Positions 8,828 to 17,434 of a DNA stretch of 64,000 bases are shown one piece after another. Positions within the stretch are counted from its first letter, which is position 1, and the number at the start of each line of letters is the position of its first letter. Source of the stretch: Segatella copri. Its GTDB lineage: Bacteria; Bacteroidota; Bacteroidia; Bacteroidales; Bacteroidaceae. The position numbers and the translations under genes were made by a program. Where the stretch lies: NCBI RefSeq assembly GCF_026015295.1, contig NZ_JAPDUW010000001.1, positions 1,860,001 through 1,924,000 on the forward strand, given 5' to 3'. Below the pieces are notes generated by a model that had not been told where the DNA came from, did not search any database, and worked only from the letters and a program-made list of their open reading frames with translations.

Positions 8828-10162
8828 TCAGGAATTGCTTCTGAACTCCAGTTCCTCTCCTCTGCAAGCGGCATCAAACACGCCTTTGTTATAGATAAGA
8901 TGACCGTTACAGAAAGTCTGTTCCACTTTCCATGCAAACTCGTCACCCTCTACAGGGCTCCATTTACACTTGCTCTGAATCACCTCTTCGGTCACCTTCC
9001 AAGGCTCTCCCTTGCGCACCACAACGACATCTGCCTTATAACCCGGACGCAGGAAGCCGCGCTGACTGATATGGAACAGACGGGCTGGATTATGGCACAT
9101 CAGTTCAACCAGACGCTCGATACTGATTACCTTTTCGTCAACAAGTTTCAGCATGCTTACCAGCGAGAACTGTACCATCGGCATACCTGATGCAGCCTTG
9201 GCACAACCGCCCTGCTTATCCTTCAACTGATGAGGAGCATGATCAGTACCTACTACAGTTATCTTACCATTACTCAGCGCCTTACGCAAAGCCTCGCGGT
9301 CAGCAGCGGTCTTTACTGCAGGGTTGCATTTGATGCGTGCGCCCTTCACAGCGTAATCTTTATCCGAGAACATGAGATGAGCCACAACAGCCTCGCCTGT
9401 AATATTTTCATCCTTACCGAAGAACTCCAGTTCCTTAGCCGTAGTAACGTGAGCGATATGTAGATGCGCACCGCTTTCCTTAGCCAGCTGCACCGCCAGA
9501 CGGCTGCTTTCATAGCAAGCCTCCTCGCTGCGTATTTCCGGATGATGTTCTACGGCAGGGTCCTCACCCCATTTCTGCTTAGCCAGCTGCATGTTACGGT
9601 TAATGATTTCGGTATCCTCACAGTGGGTCATCACCGGCAAATCCAGCTCTTTCGCCTTCTTGAAGATAGCCTGCAGTGCCTCATATTTATCCACCAGCAT
9701 ATTGCCCGTACTGGAGCCCATAAAGAGCTTGATTCCCGGCACACGATGCGTATCGAGCTGCTCAAAATCATTTACATTATCATTGGTAGCACCAAAGAAG
9801 AAACTGTAGTTCACATGACTCTTCTCAGCGCCCAGCTGCCGCTTTGCCTGCCAGGCCTCCAGAGTGGTAGTCTGAGGTACCGTGTTAGGCATCTCAAAAT
9901 AACTGGTCACACCACCAAAGGCAGCAGCGCGGCTTTCGCTCTCGATGTCAGCCTTCTGCGTAAGTCCCGGCTCACGGAAGTGAACATGATCATCAATCAC
10001 ACCCGGCAAAACAAAACACCCCGAGGCATCGATGACTTCATCGTAATTGCCACGGGGTGCCTCGCCTTCATATATCTCCTTGATAAATTCACCATCCAAC
10101 AAGAGGTCGCCCACAAAAGAGCGACCCTCATTTATAATGGTTCCATTCTTGATTAATTTCAT
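8828..10162 (-). CDS. pyrC: Dihydroorotase
   Basis: Zinc amidohydrolase that cyclises N-carbamoyl-aspartate to dihydroorotate in pyrimidine synthesis. 444 aa, the length of class I (PyrC/allantoinase-like) dihydroorotases. The first metal motif DDHVHFREPG has H59 and H61. Later metal ligands lie in THCED and IAHVTT, and GTDHAPH carries the catalytic Asp. It lies 45 bp upstream of the MetH-activation gene in the same direction and 69 bp downstream of the DUF4369 lipoprotein gene. Confidence 0.95.
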   Translation of the reverse strand: MKLIKNGTIINEGRSFVGDLLLDGEFIKEIYEGEAPRGNYDEVIDASGCFVLPGVIDDHVHFREPGLTQKADIESESRAAAFGGVTSYFEMPNTVPQTTTLEAWQAKRQLGAEKSHVNYSFFFGATNDNVNDFEQLDTHRVPGIKLFMGSSTGNMLVDKYEALQAIFKKAKELDLPVMTHCEDTEIINRNMQLAKQKWGEDPAVEHHPEIRSEEACYESSRLAVQLAKESGAHLHIAHVTTAKELEFFGKDENITGEAVVAHLMFSDKDYAVKGARIKCNPAVKTAADREALRKALSNGKITVVGTDHAPHQLKDKQGGCAKAASGMPMVQFSLVSMLKLVDEKVISIERLVELMCHNPARLFHISQRGFLRPGYKADVVVVRKGEPWKVTEEVIQSKCKWSPVEGDEFAWKVEQTFCNGHLIYNKGVFDAACRGEELEFRSNS

Positions 10163-10231
10163 ATTACTAAACTTATAAAATGAAGAGTTTTACAAGATGT
10201 TAATGCCCAAGACCTTGAAAGAGCCCTGTTT

Positions 10232-11056
10232 CTACTCCTGACCTTCCTGTTTTTCAGGAATCGTAGGCGCAGCCAGTTCGTTAGCTGTAGGTGCCGGAGC
10301 CGCATCAGGATTTACCTGTGGAGCCGCTTCCATCTCTGGCTGCATGCCGCTCTGCGCATCTCGGGTACCATTCATAATCTCCTGATTTTCTTGAGCTTTC
10401 TTATAATAGTCCTTTACATAAGGATCATTCTTGAAATAGTCGGTAGCCTTGCTCATGATATCCTCAATCCAAGGAGAGAGCATCGGATACTGGTTGCCCA
10501 TTGTAACGAGGAAGAAGACGCCCGGTCCCAGCACATTGTTGAAGTTGTCGGTAACAAACGAAGTGATGAGCTTGTCTTCCTGCTCAGAGAGGCGGATGGA
10601 TTCCTCGTTCAGATGCTTGTTGACAGCCACCATATCGCTACCGTTCATGATAGCCTGGTCGTGCTTGTGTACCAGTTCGCGCAACTGATTCTGAATCTGC
10701 TGGTATTTCTTGAAGAATCCGAAGAGTTTATCGTTCATAGGAGTACCGCTTACCACCTGCTGTGTATCATCGAGCTTCACCGTAATGCTTCCACTCTCCA
10801 GCACCAGCGGCAGCACAGGGTCATCATCCATGAAGATATTCGCCATCTTCATAGAGTCGACAGAACCCTGAAAATGGAACTGTCCGTGCACTACATCGCA
10901 AGAATCCACGTTCTTGAAATCGTTGTTTTCCAGTATCTTAAGGTACAGCATGCGTCCGTCCAGAGTACTTACGTTAGAAGTACCCGAGATATCGTAACTG
11001 TTGGCACAAGATGCAAGTGCCATCAAGGCAATGAATGCGTAAAATATTCTATTCAT
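10232..11056 (-). CDS. DUF4369-type lipoprotein
   Basis: 274 aa with a lipoprotein signal: hydrophobic residues 5-15 and lipobox LASC with Cys17. The following beta-rich region (LDGRMLYL, VDSCDVVHGQFHFQGSVDS) is typical of the DUF4369 domain found on many Bacteroidota envelope proteins, often ahead of thioredoxin-like domains. No thioredoxin CxxC is present here; the protein ends in a low-complexity Pro/Ala/Glu tail. Probably at the outer or inner membrane periplasmic face, function unknown. Confidence 0.8.
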   Translation of the reverse strand: MNRIFYAFIALMALASCANSYDISGTSNVSTLDGRMLYLKILENNDFKNVDSCDVVHGQFHFQGSVDSMKMANIFMDDDPVLPLVLESGSITVKLDDTQQVVSGTPMNDKLFGFFKKYQQIQNQLRELVHKHDQAIMNGSDMVAVNKHLNEESIRLSEQEDKLITSFVTDNFNNVLGPGVFFLVTMGNQYPMLSPWIEDIMSKATDYFKNDPYVKDYYKKAQENQEIMNGTRDAQSGMQPEMEAAPQVNPDAAPAPTANELAAPTIPEKQEGQE

Positions 11057-11082
11057 AAGCTATCTATATCACTTTCGGTGAA

Positions 11083-11090
11083 CAAAAGTA
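11083..11090 (-). promoter_or_regulatory. Promoter -7 element for the DUF4369 gene
   Basis: The minus strand reads TACTTTTG, 26 bp upstream of the ATG. It fits TAnnTTTG but lacks a clear -33 partner. It may drive the whole DUF4369-pyrC-plsC run. Confidence 0.5.
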
Positions 11091-11206
11091 CAATCTTAAT
11101 TTGAACTGACGAAATAAATTGCAGCAATTTAATTCATTCTTACAAGATTTATGTTTTGTTTGCACTCCTATTGCCCACCGAAAGCTTTTTTCTCGTCCTT
11201 TCTATA

Positions 11207-11632
11207 TTACTGATTGTTTTCCTTCTTCAGTTCATGAGAGATGCGATGCGTGGTATACAGTTCCAGCAGGGCTGCGATGAGAAGGAAGACTACCCACTTA
11301 TTATAGAAATAGGTGATATAGGTCTCATAATTCTCAAACCAGCGGCGCAGGAAAGCATACACCGTATCTACCATCGAGATGCCTGAGAGCACGAAGAAGA
11401 TGTCTGCTACATACTGCATGCGCTTCAGGCGGTGGATTACCAGCGAAGATCCCTCATAGAACTGCATCGCCTGCATTACACTGAAGAGTATGGTGCCCAG
11501 CAGGAACCCCCAGCTCGTTACCTGCACCAGCTGCGGATGTGAAAAACCAAATGCGAAGCAAGCCGCACCGACAACCATCAGCACGCCGCCCAGCAAGAAA
11601 ATAGCACTTTCCAGTTTACTCAATTGTTTCAT
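11207..11632 (-). CDS. Small four-helix membrane protein, unknown function
   Basis: 141 aa with four hydrophobic segments at about 10-30, 37-54, 70-87 and 101-119, and a basic, amphipathic C-terminus. Its start lies 17 bp inside the end of divIC, so it is likely translated with it. I do not recognise a named family. Confidence 0.75.
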   Translation of the reverse strand: MKQLSKLESAIFLLGGVLMVVGAACFAFGFSHPQLVQVTSWGFLLGTILFSVMQAMQFYEGSSLVIHRLKRMQYVADIFFVLSGISMVDTVYAFLRRWFENYETYITYFYNKWVVFLLIAALLELYTTHRISHELKKENNQ

Positions 11633-11963
11633 TTTCGTCTTGTTCGTTAGTTTTTTCCGGAATATCCGAACTCAATACAAAGATGTCTTCATCATCAGCC
11701 TTCATGAAATAACGCTGGCGGGCTATCTTCTCAAATGCCCGCGCACCATGCTGCATATCACGCAGGGTATGCTTGTCGTTTTCATACTGCTCACGATATT
11801 TTTCTATCTCCGAACGGAGCGTAGCTATCTCTATCTGGTACTTAATGTGCTGTCTTACACTATTGTCGTCAACTACACCAACTACCAGAACACCCGCTAC
11901 AATCACTATAAGATACTTATAATGAGCGAGATAATTCCATATAATACCAAGTTTTTTACTCAT
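11616..11963 (-). CDS. Septum formation initiator (FtsB/DivIC family)
   Basis: Small bitopic division protein of the FtsQ-FtsL-FtsB type complex. A short cytoplasmic N-terminus is followed by one membrane span (about 14-33) and a coiled coil (about 40-75) ending in the family-typical region before RYFMKADDEDIFVL. I chose the ATG at 11963, preceded by GGAAGAA, giving 115 aa. An in-frame TTG at 11984 lies inside the -7 promoter box and cannot be a translation start if that promoter is used. It diverges from dnaX. Confidence 0.88.
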   Translation of the reverse strand: MSKKLGIIWNYLAHYKYLIVIVAGVLVVGVVDDNSVRQHIKYQIEIATLRSEIEKYREQYENDKHTLRDMQHGARAFEKIARQRYFMKADDEDIFVLSSDIPEKTNEQDENETIE

Positions 11964-11977
11964 TTCTTCCGAATTTG

Positions 11978-12009
11978 TTTGCAAAGATAATATTTTTTTG
12001 TTATCTTTG
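11978..12009 (+). promoter_or_regulatory. dnaX promoter
   Basis: TTTG at 11978-11981, a 20-bp spacer and TATCTTTG at 12002-12009 form a consensus Bacteroidota promoter 23 bp before the dnaX ATG. Its -33 region overlaps the -7 box of the divergent divIC promoter. Confidence 0.85.
11982..11989 (-). promoter_or_regulatory. divIC promoter -7 element
   Basis: The minus strand reads TATCTTTG, 19 bp before the divIC ATG at 11963. It forms one arm of a perfect 11-bp inverted repeat with the dnaX -7 box (arms 11980-11990 and 12001-12011). Confidence 0.75.
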
Positions 12010-12031
12010 CATCATCAATTAAGAAAAAATA

Positions 12032-13960
12032 ATGGAAGAGTATATAGTTTCTGCAAGAAAGTACCGTCCGATGACCTTCGATTCGGTTGTCGGACAGAGT
12101 GCATTGACCACCACTTTGAAGAATGCAGTGAAGAGCGGCAAGCTGGCGCACGCCTATCTTTTCTGCGGTCCGAGAGGTGTGGGCAAAACCACTTGTGCCC
12201 GCATTTTTGCGAAGGCAATCAACTGCGAGCATCCTCGTGAAGACGGCGAGGCATGCAACGAATGTGAGAGCTGCCGTGCCTTCAATGAGCAGCGTTCCTA
12301 CAACATCTTCGAGCTGGATGCCGCCAGCAACAACGGTGTTGACCAGATTAAGGTTCTGATGGAGCAGACCCGCATTCCGCCTCAGGTGGGCAAGTATAAG
12401 GTGTTTATCATCGATGAGGTCCACATGCTCTCTACAGCTGCCTTCAACGCCTTTCTCAAGACGCTGGAAGAGCCACCTCAGCATGTCATCTTCATCCTCG
12501 CCACTACCGAGAAGCATAAGATTCTGCCTACCATCCTGAGCCGATGCCAGATTTACGACTTCGAGCGAATGACGGTAGCCAATACCATCAACCACCTGAA
12601 GATGGTGGCTGAGAAGGAAGGCATACAATATGAAGAGCAGGCGCTCGCCGTGATAGCCGAAAAGGCTGACGGAGGTATGCGCGATGCCCTCTCTATCTTC
12701 GACCAGGCTGCCAGCTTCTGCATGGGCAACATCACTTACCAGAAGGTAATCGAGGACCTGAACGTGCTCGACAGCGACAACTATTTCCGTCTGGTAGACC
12801 TGGCTCTGGAGAATAAGGTGGCCGAGATGATGGTTACACTCGACGGCATTCTGAGCCGCGGTTTCGATGGCGGCAACATGATACAGGGGCTTGCCCAGCA
12901 CGTGCGCAATGTGATGATGGCGAAGGATCCTCAGACCCTGCCTCTGCTCGAAACCAGCGACGACCAGAAAGCCAAGTTCCAGGCTCAGGCCCAGAAGGCA
13001 CCTACACCTTTCTTATATAAGGCGCTGGAACTGATGAACCAGTGCGATATCCATTACCGCGCCAGCAGCAACAAGCGATTACTGGTAGAGCTCACCCTGA
13101 TACAGATAGGCCAGATTACGCAGCCCGAGGATCAGGATGTGCCTAGTGCGGGGCGTACGCCCAATAGATTAAAATCCCTGTTTCAGAAACTCCTGGCTCA
13201 GTCTAAGCTTGCCTCTCAGGGTGCAGGTTCTGAGCCTTCAGGCAGCAGCGAAAACCGGTCATCACAGCCGGGAGCGTCTGCTGCTACAGCTACTGCTGTG
13301 CCTTCGTCAGGGGCACCGACAGCCGCTTCTGCAGCCTCCAATGCTGCATCTTATCCTGCATCTTATTCTGCATCTGCCACCGCAGCCGCATCTGCCTCTC
13401 CAGAAGGCTCAGCCGCTGCCGGAGCTGCTACTGATGCTGCATCGCCTCACAAGCCACGACTCAAGAATATCAAGCTGGGCGGCATAGGCATGACTTTCTC
13501 TAACCTGAAGAAGAGGGAGGAGAACCAGCGCCGTCTGCACAGTCCGTATGATGATACCAATGAGGAAAAAGCGACCATCACGGGCGACCAGAACGAGTTC
13601 ACCCAGGAGCAGGTGGAAGCAACATGGTTCAGTATGTGCATGAGAATGCAGAACAAGCTGGATTTCATAGGCTTAGCCAACCGCATGAAGAGTATTGTAC
13701 CGAAGATAACCAACTATCCGCAGATAGAGGTTATCATCAACAACCAGCTCTTGCTAGACGACGTTTTGAACATCAAAAACCGCATTCTCAAGACTTTCGT
13801 CTTAGGTCTTCACAACAGCGAACTGAGCATCACCTACCGCCTTGCCGACCAGGAAGAGGTAGGCAAGGTTCTTACCAAGAATGAAGTTCTGGAACTTCTT
13901 ATGGAGAAGAACCCGGCGATGAAAAAACTCACAAAGGACCTGGATCTGGTTATGACGTAA
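12032..13960 (+). CDS. dnaX: DNA polymerase III subunit gamma/tau
   Basis: Clamp-loader ATPase of the replicative polymerase. 642 aa. Walker A GPRGVGKT is at 46-53, a four-cysteine zinc module follows at about 65-80, and Walker B IIDEVHML is near 128. An AAA+ lid and domain III run to about 370. An Ala/Ser-rich low-complexity linker (about 395-475, partly built from 12-bp DNA repeats) separates this from a C-terminal tau-like domain. An internal frameshift signal for a short gamma form was not evident. Divergent from divIC. Confidence 0.96.
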   Translation: MEEYIVSARKYRPMTFDSVVGQSALTTTLKNAVKSGKLAHAYLFCGPRGVGKTTCARIFAKAINCEHPREDGEACNECESCRAFNEQRSYNIFELDAASNNGVDQIKVLMEQTRIPPQVGKYKVFIIDEVHMLSTAAFNAFLKTLEEPPQHVIFILATTEKHKILPTILSRCQIYDFERMTVANTINHLKMVAEKEGIQYEEQALAVIAEKADGGMRDALSIFDQAASFCMGNITYQKVIEDLNVLDSDNYFRLVDLALENKVAEMMVTLDGILSRGFDGGNMIQGLAQHVRNVMMAKDPQTLPLLETSDDQKAKFQAQAQKAPTPFLYKALELMNQCDIHYRASSNKRLLVELTLIQIGQITQPEDQDVPSAGRTPNRLKSLFQKLLAQSKLASQGAGSEPSGSSENRSSQPGASAATATAVPSSGAPTAASAASNAASYPASYSASATAAASASPEGSAAAGAATDAASPHKPRLKNIKLGGIGMTFSNLKKREENQRRLHSPYDDTNEEKATITGDQNEFTQEQVEATWFSMCMRMQNKLDFIGLANRMKSIVPKITNYPQIEVIINNQLLLDDVLNIKNRILKTFVLGLHNSELSITYRLADQEEVGKVLTKNEVLELLMEKNPAMKKLTKDLDLVMT

Positions 13961-13983
13961 AAGACACTTCACACGATACGAAA

Positions 13984-14023
13984 TTCTCCACTCCATGTAG
14001 GACAACCTATACGGAGTGGAGAA
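13984..14023 (+). terminator. Hairpin after dnaX
   Basis: An 11-bp stem TTCTCCACTCC/GGAGTGGAGAA with an inner TAGG/CCTA stem lies 24 bp after the dnaX stop. It has no T tract, so it may be an RNA 3'-end stabiliser rather than a true intrinsic terminator. Confidence 0.55.
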
Positions 14024-14083
14024 ACTAGTACTATCTTCCCCCAAATGCTGCCATTATACCCGGGCGTATGATGCCCAAGAGGT

Positions 14084-14253
14084 TATTCAGTATTCAGTAT
14101 TCAGTTTTTTTCGCGATAGTTACCTTTTATATGGTTACAAATTGTAAGTAATTATTTTATATTATATATATATATTATTATATATATATAATATACTATC
14201 TATACAGAGAGTGGTAACAACAGCGAAAAAAACTGAATACTGAATACTGAATA
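14084..14253. repeat. 170-bp palindromic element with perfect 31-bp arms
   Basis: The left arm 14084-14114 and right arm 14223-14253 are exact reverse complements over 31 bp. Each arm is three TATTCAG heptads plus a T7/A7 run and CGC/GCG. The 108-bp interior is very AT-rich (long TA alternations) and itself partly self-complementary, with GTTACC near the left arm and GGTAAC near the right. No reading frame or transposase. Confidence 0.9.
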
Positions 14254-14300
14254 CGTTCCACGTAATCGGTTATTACTTTGTAATATACTGGTTTATAGCG

Positions 14301-14366
14301 CAAAACATAGTTTTCTACACCTCAAAACATAGAGATGCGTCCCATGAAACATAGAGTTATTTCTCT
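14301..14366. repeat. Three 22-bp-spaced AAACATAG boxes
   Basis: AAACATAG occurs at 14303-14310, 14325-14332 and 14347-14354, spaced by exactly 22 bp (two helical turns). The rest of each unit is not conserved, so this looks more like a row of binding sites than a recent duplication. It lies about 90 bp upstream of the promoter at 14422-14453. Confidence 0.65.
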
Positions 14367-14421
14367 TTACTAAGTTTCAAATCGTAAGCTGCTGAAAATC
14401 GCTCCTTATCACACGCCTAAA

Positions 14422-14453
14422 TTTGTTAGATACCAGAAATCTTCGTATCTTTG
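14422..14453 (+). promoter_or_regulatory. Consensus promoter without a downstream gene
   Basis: TTTG (14422-14425), exactly 20 bp, TATCTTTG (14446-14453), then CA. This is as good as any promoter in the window, but no plausible protein frame follows before the asnA 3' end. Confidence 0.8.
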
Positions 14454-14458
14454 CACCG

Positions 14459-14626
14459 GCAATCGAAAGAACAGTCTTTAGTGCCTCGCTCGAGTCTTCT
14501 ATTAAGACCAACACGGGTTATAAATGATGGCAGACGCCGGTCATCAATGAAGCCCCCGAAAACGGCAGAAACGGGGCGTTCTGGGGAATTTGAACCAACT
14601 AGGTTAGTGTCATACCGACACACAAC
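14459..14626 (+). ncRNA. Candidate structured non-coding RNA, family unknown
   Basis: A GC-richer segment just downstream of the 14422-14453 promoter. It contains several short hairpins: GTCTT/AAGAC near 14500, a GCCCC/GGGGC stem near 14555-14578 and GTGTC/GACAC near 14607-14621. No frame looks like a protein. The 3' end is uncertain: the next strong hairpin is the asnA terminator, whose T run is on the other strand. I compared it by eye with tmRNA, SRP RNA and 6S features and could not assign it. Confidence 0.45.
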
Positions 14627-14662
14627 AAAAAAAAGCCCCCGATGCAGAAAAGCACCGGGAGC
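14627..14662 (-). terminator. Intrinsic terminator of asnA
   Basis: On the minus strand GCTCCCGGTGC and GCATCGGGGGC pair over 11 positions (two wobbles) around a 6-nt loop, followed by an 8-9 nt T run. It lies about 90 bp after the asnA stop. Confidence 0.85.
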
Positions 14663-14750
14663 CTTCGTAAGCAAATTATTATTATCTTAAAAAGATCAAC
14701 TGAATATGCAGCACATCACAGTATACACCATGAAGCACCGACAGAAAGGC

Positions 14751-15788
14751 TTAAATGAGGTTCATGCCCGCTTCCTCAGCCTCCTTGCGCATCTCCTCAG
14801 GCCAGATGCTAGCCTGGATCTCACCAATGTGAGCCTTATGAAGCAATACCATGCACAGACGGCTCTGACCGATACCGCCACCAATGCTCAGAGGCAACTT
14901 GTCGTTCAGGAGCTGCTGATGGAAATAAAGCTTCTCTCTATCCTCCTTGCCCTCCAGCTTAAGCTGACGCAGCAGACTCTCCTTATCGACACGGATACCC
15001 ATAGAACTGAGCTCGAAACTGCGACCCAGAACAGGATACCAGATGAGGATATCACCATTCAGTCCCATCTTGCCGTTCTCAGCCACGGTGCTCCAGTCAT
15101 CATAGTCAGGAGCTCGGCCATCATGCTTCTTGCCATCGCTCAACTTGCCTCCGATGCCCTCTACAAATACAGCGCCATACTTCTTGCAGATTTCATCCTC
15201 ACGCTCCTTAGGAGAAAGGTCTGGATACATATCGAGCAAATCCTGCGCATGAATGAAATGAATTTCCTTAGGCAGGAAAGGCTTCAGCTGAGGATAATGC
15301 TCGCAAGCCAGGAACTCGGTACGCAAGATGGCACCATAGATGCGGCGCACGATATTCTCGAGGAAGGCGATGGTACGGTCTTCCTTGGTAATCACAGCCT
15401 CCCAGTCCCACTGGTCAACATAGAGCGAATGAAGATTATCCAGCTCCTCGTCAGCACGGATGGCGTTCATATCTGTATATACGCCATAAGCAGGCTCAAT
15501 CTCATACTCGGCAAGCGTCAGTCGCTTCCACTTGGCAAGAGAATGAACCACCTCAGCCTGGGCTTCGCCCAAATCCTTGATAGGGAAACTTACAGGGCGC
15601 TCTACGCCGTTCAGGTCATCATTGATACCAAGACCCTTCAATACGAAGAGCGGAGCGGTAACACGACGCAGACGGAGCTCGGTGCTCAGGTTTTGCTGGA
15701 AGAATTCTTTTATCATTTTAATACCCATTTCGGTCTGGCGCATATCCAGCAGCGCCTTGTACCCTTCAGGTTTTATCAAATTGCTCAT
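14751..15788 (-). CDS. asnA: Aspartate-ammonia ligase (asparagine synthetase A)
   Basis: ATP-dependent enzyme that amidates aspartate with ammonia, structurally a class II aminoacyl-tRNA-synthetase-like fold. The ATG at 15788 (MSNLIKPEGY) gives 345 aa, the normal length. The frame is open further upstream, but that part overlaps the promoter. Recognisable segments are VERPVSF, YVDQWDWE and the C-terminal GGGIGQSRLCM. It is a single-gene unit with its own promoter and terminator. Confidence 0.95.
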   Translation of the reverse strand: MSNLIKPEGYKALLDMRQTEMGIKMIKEFFQQNLSTELRLRRVTAPLFVLKGLGINDDLNGVERPVSFPIKDLGEAQAEVVHSLAKWKRLTLAEYEIEPAYGVYTDMNAIRADEELDNLHSLYVDQWDWEAVITKEDRTIAFLENIVRRIYGAILRTEFLACEHYPQLKPFLPKEIHFIHAQDLLDMYPDLSPKEREDEICKKYGAVFVEGIGGKLSDGKKHDGRAPDYDDWSTVAENGKMGLNGDILIWYPVLGRSFELSSMGIRVDKESLLRQLKLEGKEDREKLYFHQQLLNDKLPLSIGGGIGQSRLCMVLLHKAHIGEIQASIWPEEMRKEAEEAGMNLI

Positions 15789-15816
15789 TTTTATTTCATA
15801 TTTAGTATTTGCGCTG

Positions 15817-15824
15817 CAAAGGTA
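15817..15824 (-). promoter_or_regulatory. asnA promoter -7 element
   Basis: The minus strand reads TACCTTTG followed by CA, 28 bp before the ATG chosen for asnA. Confidence 0.65.
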
Positions 15825-15951
15825 CAAAATAATAATTAATCTGCAAGCATTTTTCCGTATTTTTTCGCAAAATGATAGCATTTTTAAGTTTTTTAGTAGC
15901 ATTTTGTAGAACAATTTGCAAATACACATTATATATATGAAAAAATCTGCC

Positions 15952-15990
15952 CCAAATATTTGGTTATTTCAAATAAAAGCAGTAATTTTG
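15952..15990 (+). promoter_or_regulatory. tRNA-Arg promoter with CCAAATATTTGG palindrome
   Basis: The 12-bp palindrome CCAAATATTTGG (15952-15963) contains the -33 TTTG. Exactly 20 bp later comes TAATTTTG (15983-15990). The same palindrome-spacing-TAATTTTG arrangement is found at 41873-41911 before the queuosine transporter gene. Confidence 0.85.
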
Positions 15991-16045
15991 CAGTCGACTT
16001 CCGTTTCGATGTCATACAACCGGAGAAACGGGCGGCAGAAAAGAG

Positions 16046-16119
16046 GGTCTCGTAGCTTAGCTGAATAGAGCGTCAGATTCCGGTTCTGAAGGTCGTGGGT
16101 TTGAATCCCACCGAGATCA
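16046..16119 (+). tRNA. tRNA-Arg (anticodon CCG)
   Basis: 74 nt that fold as a tRNA. The acceptor arm GGTCTCG pairs with CGAGATC (one G-T pair), the anticodon arm is TCAGA/TCTGA with a 7-nt loop TTCCGGT, and the T arm is GTGGG/CCCAC with loop TTTGAAT. CCG reads CGG arginine codons. The 3' CCA is not encoded. No terminator is visible before pepT, which starts 35 bp later. Confidence 0.95.
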
Positions 16120-16153
16120 CCCGAAACAACAGAAATGATTAATAATTGAAAAC

Positions 16154-17377
16154 ATGGATTTAGTAGAACGATTTATAAACTATACGAAATTCGACACACA
16201 GTCGAGCGAAGAATCGACCAGCGTGCCTAGTACGGCAAAACAGCTCGAATTTGCCAAGTACCTGAAGAAGGAACTTGAGGACGAAGGACTGAGCGATGTC
16301 GAAATGGATGACATGGGCTATATCTATGCCACTCTGAAGAGCAATACCAAGAAAAAGACTCCTACCATCGGATTTATTTCACACATGGATACATCGCCTG
16401 ATGCCAGCGGAAAGGATGTAAAGGCGCGCGTCATCAAGAACTATGACGGCAACGACATCGAGCTGAGCCCGGGCATCATTTCAAGCGTTGAGACTTTCCC
16501 AGAACTGAAGGCTCACAAGGGAGAGGATATCATCGTGACAGACGGTACTACCCTGCTGGGTGCTGACGACAAGGCGGGCATCGCTGAAATCGTACAGGCT
16601 ATGTGCTATCTGCGCGACCACGACGAAATCAAGCACGGAGATATCCGAGTAGGTTTCAATCCTGACGAGGAAATCGGTATGGGTGCGCATCATTTCGATG
16701 TAGAGAAGTTTGGCTGCGACTGGGCGTACACCGTAGATGGCGGCGACCTGGGCGACCTGGAATATGAGAACTTCAATGCTGCCGGAGCTAAGATCGTCAT
16801 CAAGGGCGTGAGCGTTCATACAGGCTATGCCAAGGGAAAGATGGTGAATGCAAGCCGACTGGCTGTGGAATTTCAGAACATGATTCCTGAGAACGAGACT
16901 CCTGAGCAGACTGAAGGCTACCAGGGTTTCTACCACCTCATCGGCATCGAGAGCCGCTGCGAGGAGGCAAAACTCAGCTACATCATCCGAGATCACGACC
17001 GCAACAAGTTTGAAAGCCGCAAGGATTTCATCGAGGACTGCGTGAACAAGATGAACGAGAAGTATGGCGACGGAACCGTAAAGGCGGTTATCTACGACCA
17101 GTACTATAACATGAAGGAGAAGATTGATCCTAACATGCACGTCATTGACATCGTGCTCAGAGCGATGCAGGAGAGCGGCGTTCCACCTCGCGTAGAACCT
17201 ATCCGCGGCGGTACCGACGGAGCCCAGCTGAGCTTCAAGGGTCTGCCTTGTCCTAACATCTTCGCCGGCGGTGTCAACTTCCACGGCCCTCATGAGTTTG
17301 TGAGCATCCAGGTAATGGAGAAGGTAGTGAAGACCATCGTGAAAATAGCGGAAATCACAGAAGAATTTAATGACTAA
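16154..17377 (+). CDS. pepT: Peptidase T (tripeptide aminopeptidase)
   Basis: Di-zinc M20 peptidase that removes the N-terminal residue from tripeptides in the cytoplasm. 407 aa, normal length. The metal site begins with HMDTSPD (H77, D79), followed by GADDKAG with the bridging Asp near 138, the catalytic DEEIG near 172 and a later Asp/His set; the lid domain sits between. It follows tRNA-Arg without a visible terminator or second promoter and ends in a strong terminator. Confidence 0.95.
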   Translation: MDLVERFINYTKFDTQSSEESTSVPSTAKQLEFAKYLKKELEDEGLSDVEMDDMGYIYATLKSNTKKKTPTIGFISHMDTSPDASGKDVKARVIKNYDGNDIELSPGIISSVETFPELKAHKGEDIIVTDGTTLLGADDKAGIAEIVQAMCYLRDHDEIKHGDIRVGFNPDEEIGMGAHHFDVEKFGCDWAYTVDGGDLGDLEYENFNAAGAKIVIKGVSVHTGYAKGKMVNASRLAVEFQNMIPENETPEQTEGYQGFYHLIGIESRCEEAKLSYIIRDHDRNKFESRKDFIEDCVNKMNEKYGDGTVKAVIYDQYYNMKEKIDPNMHVIDIVLRAMQESGVPPRVEPIRGGTDGAQLSFKGLPCPNIFAGGVNFHGPHEFVSIQVMEKVVKTIVKIAEITEEFND

Positions 17378-17386
17378 TACAGATAT

Positions 17387-17419
17387 GGGGAATTTAGACA
17401 CATCTAAATTCCCCTTTTT
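17387..17419 (+). terminator. Intrinsic terminator after pepT
   Basis: A perfect 12-bp stem GGGGAATTTAGA/TCTAAATTCCCC with a CACA loop is followed by TTTTT. Only 15 bp separate it from the antiporter start codon, so that gene depends on read-through or an unseen promoter. Confidence 0.92.
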
Positions 17420-17434
17420 CATAAACAGAAAAAT

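Noticed and set aside
14560..14605. tRNA-like GGTTCAAAT segment on the minus strand
   Set aside because: The flanks do not form a 5-bp T stem or acceptor stem, and no D or anticodon arm is present.
14426..14690. Two ~80-codon frames on opposite strands in the dnaX-asnA gap
   Set aside because: They overlap the promoter, the hairpins and the terminator, and neither resembles a protein family.
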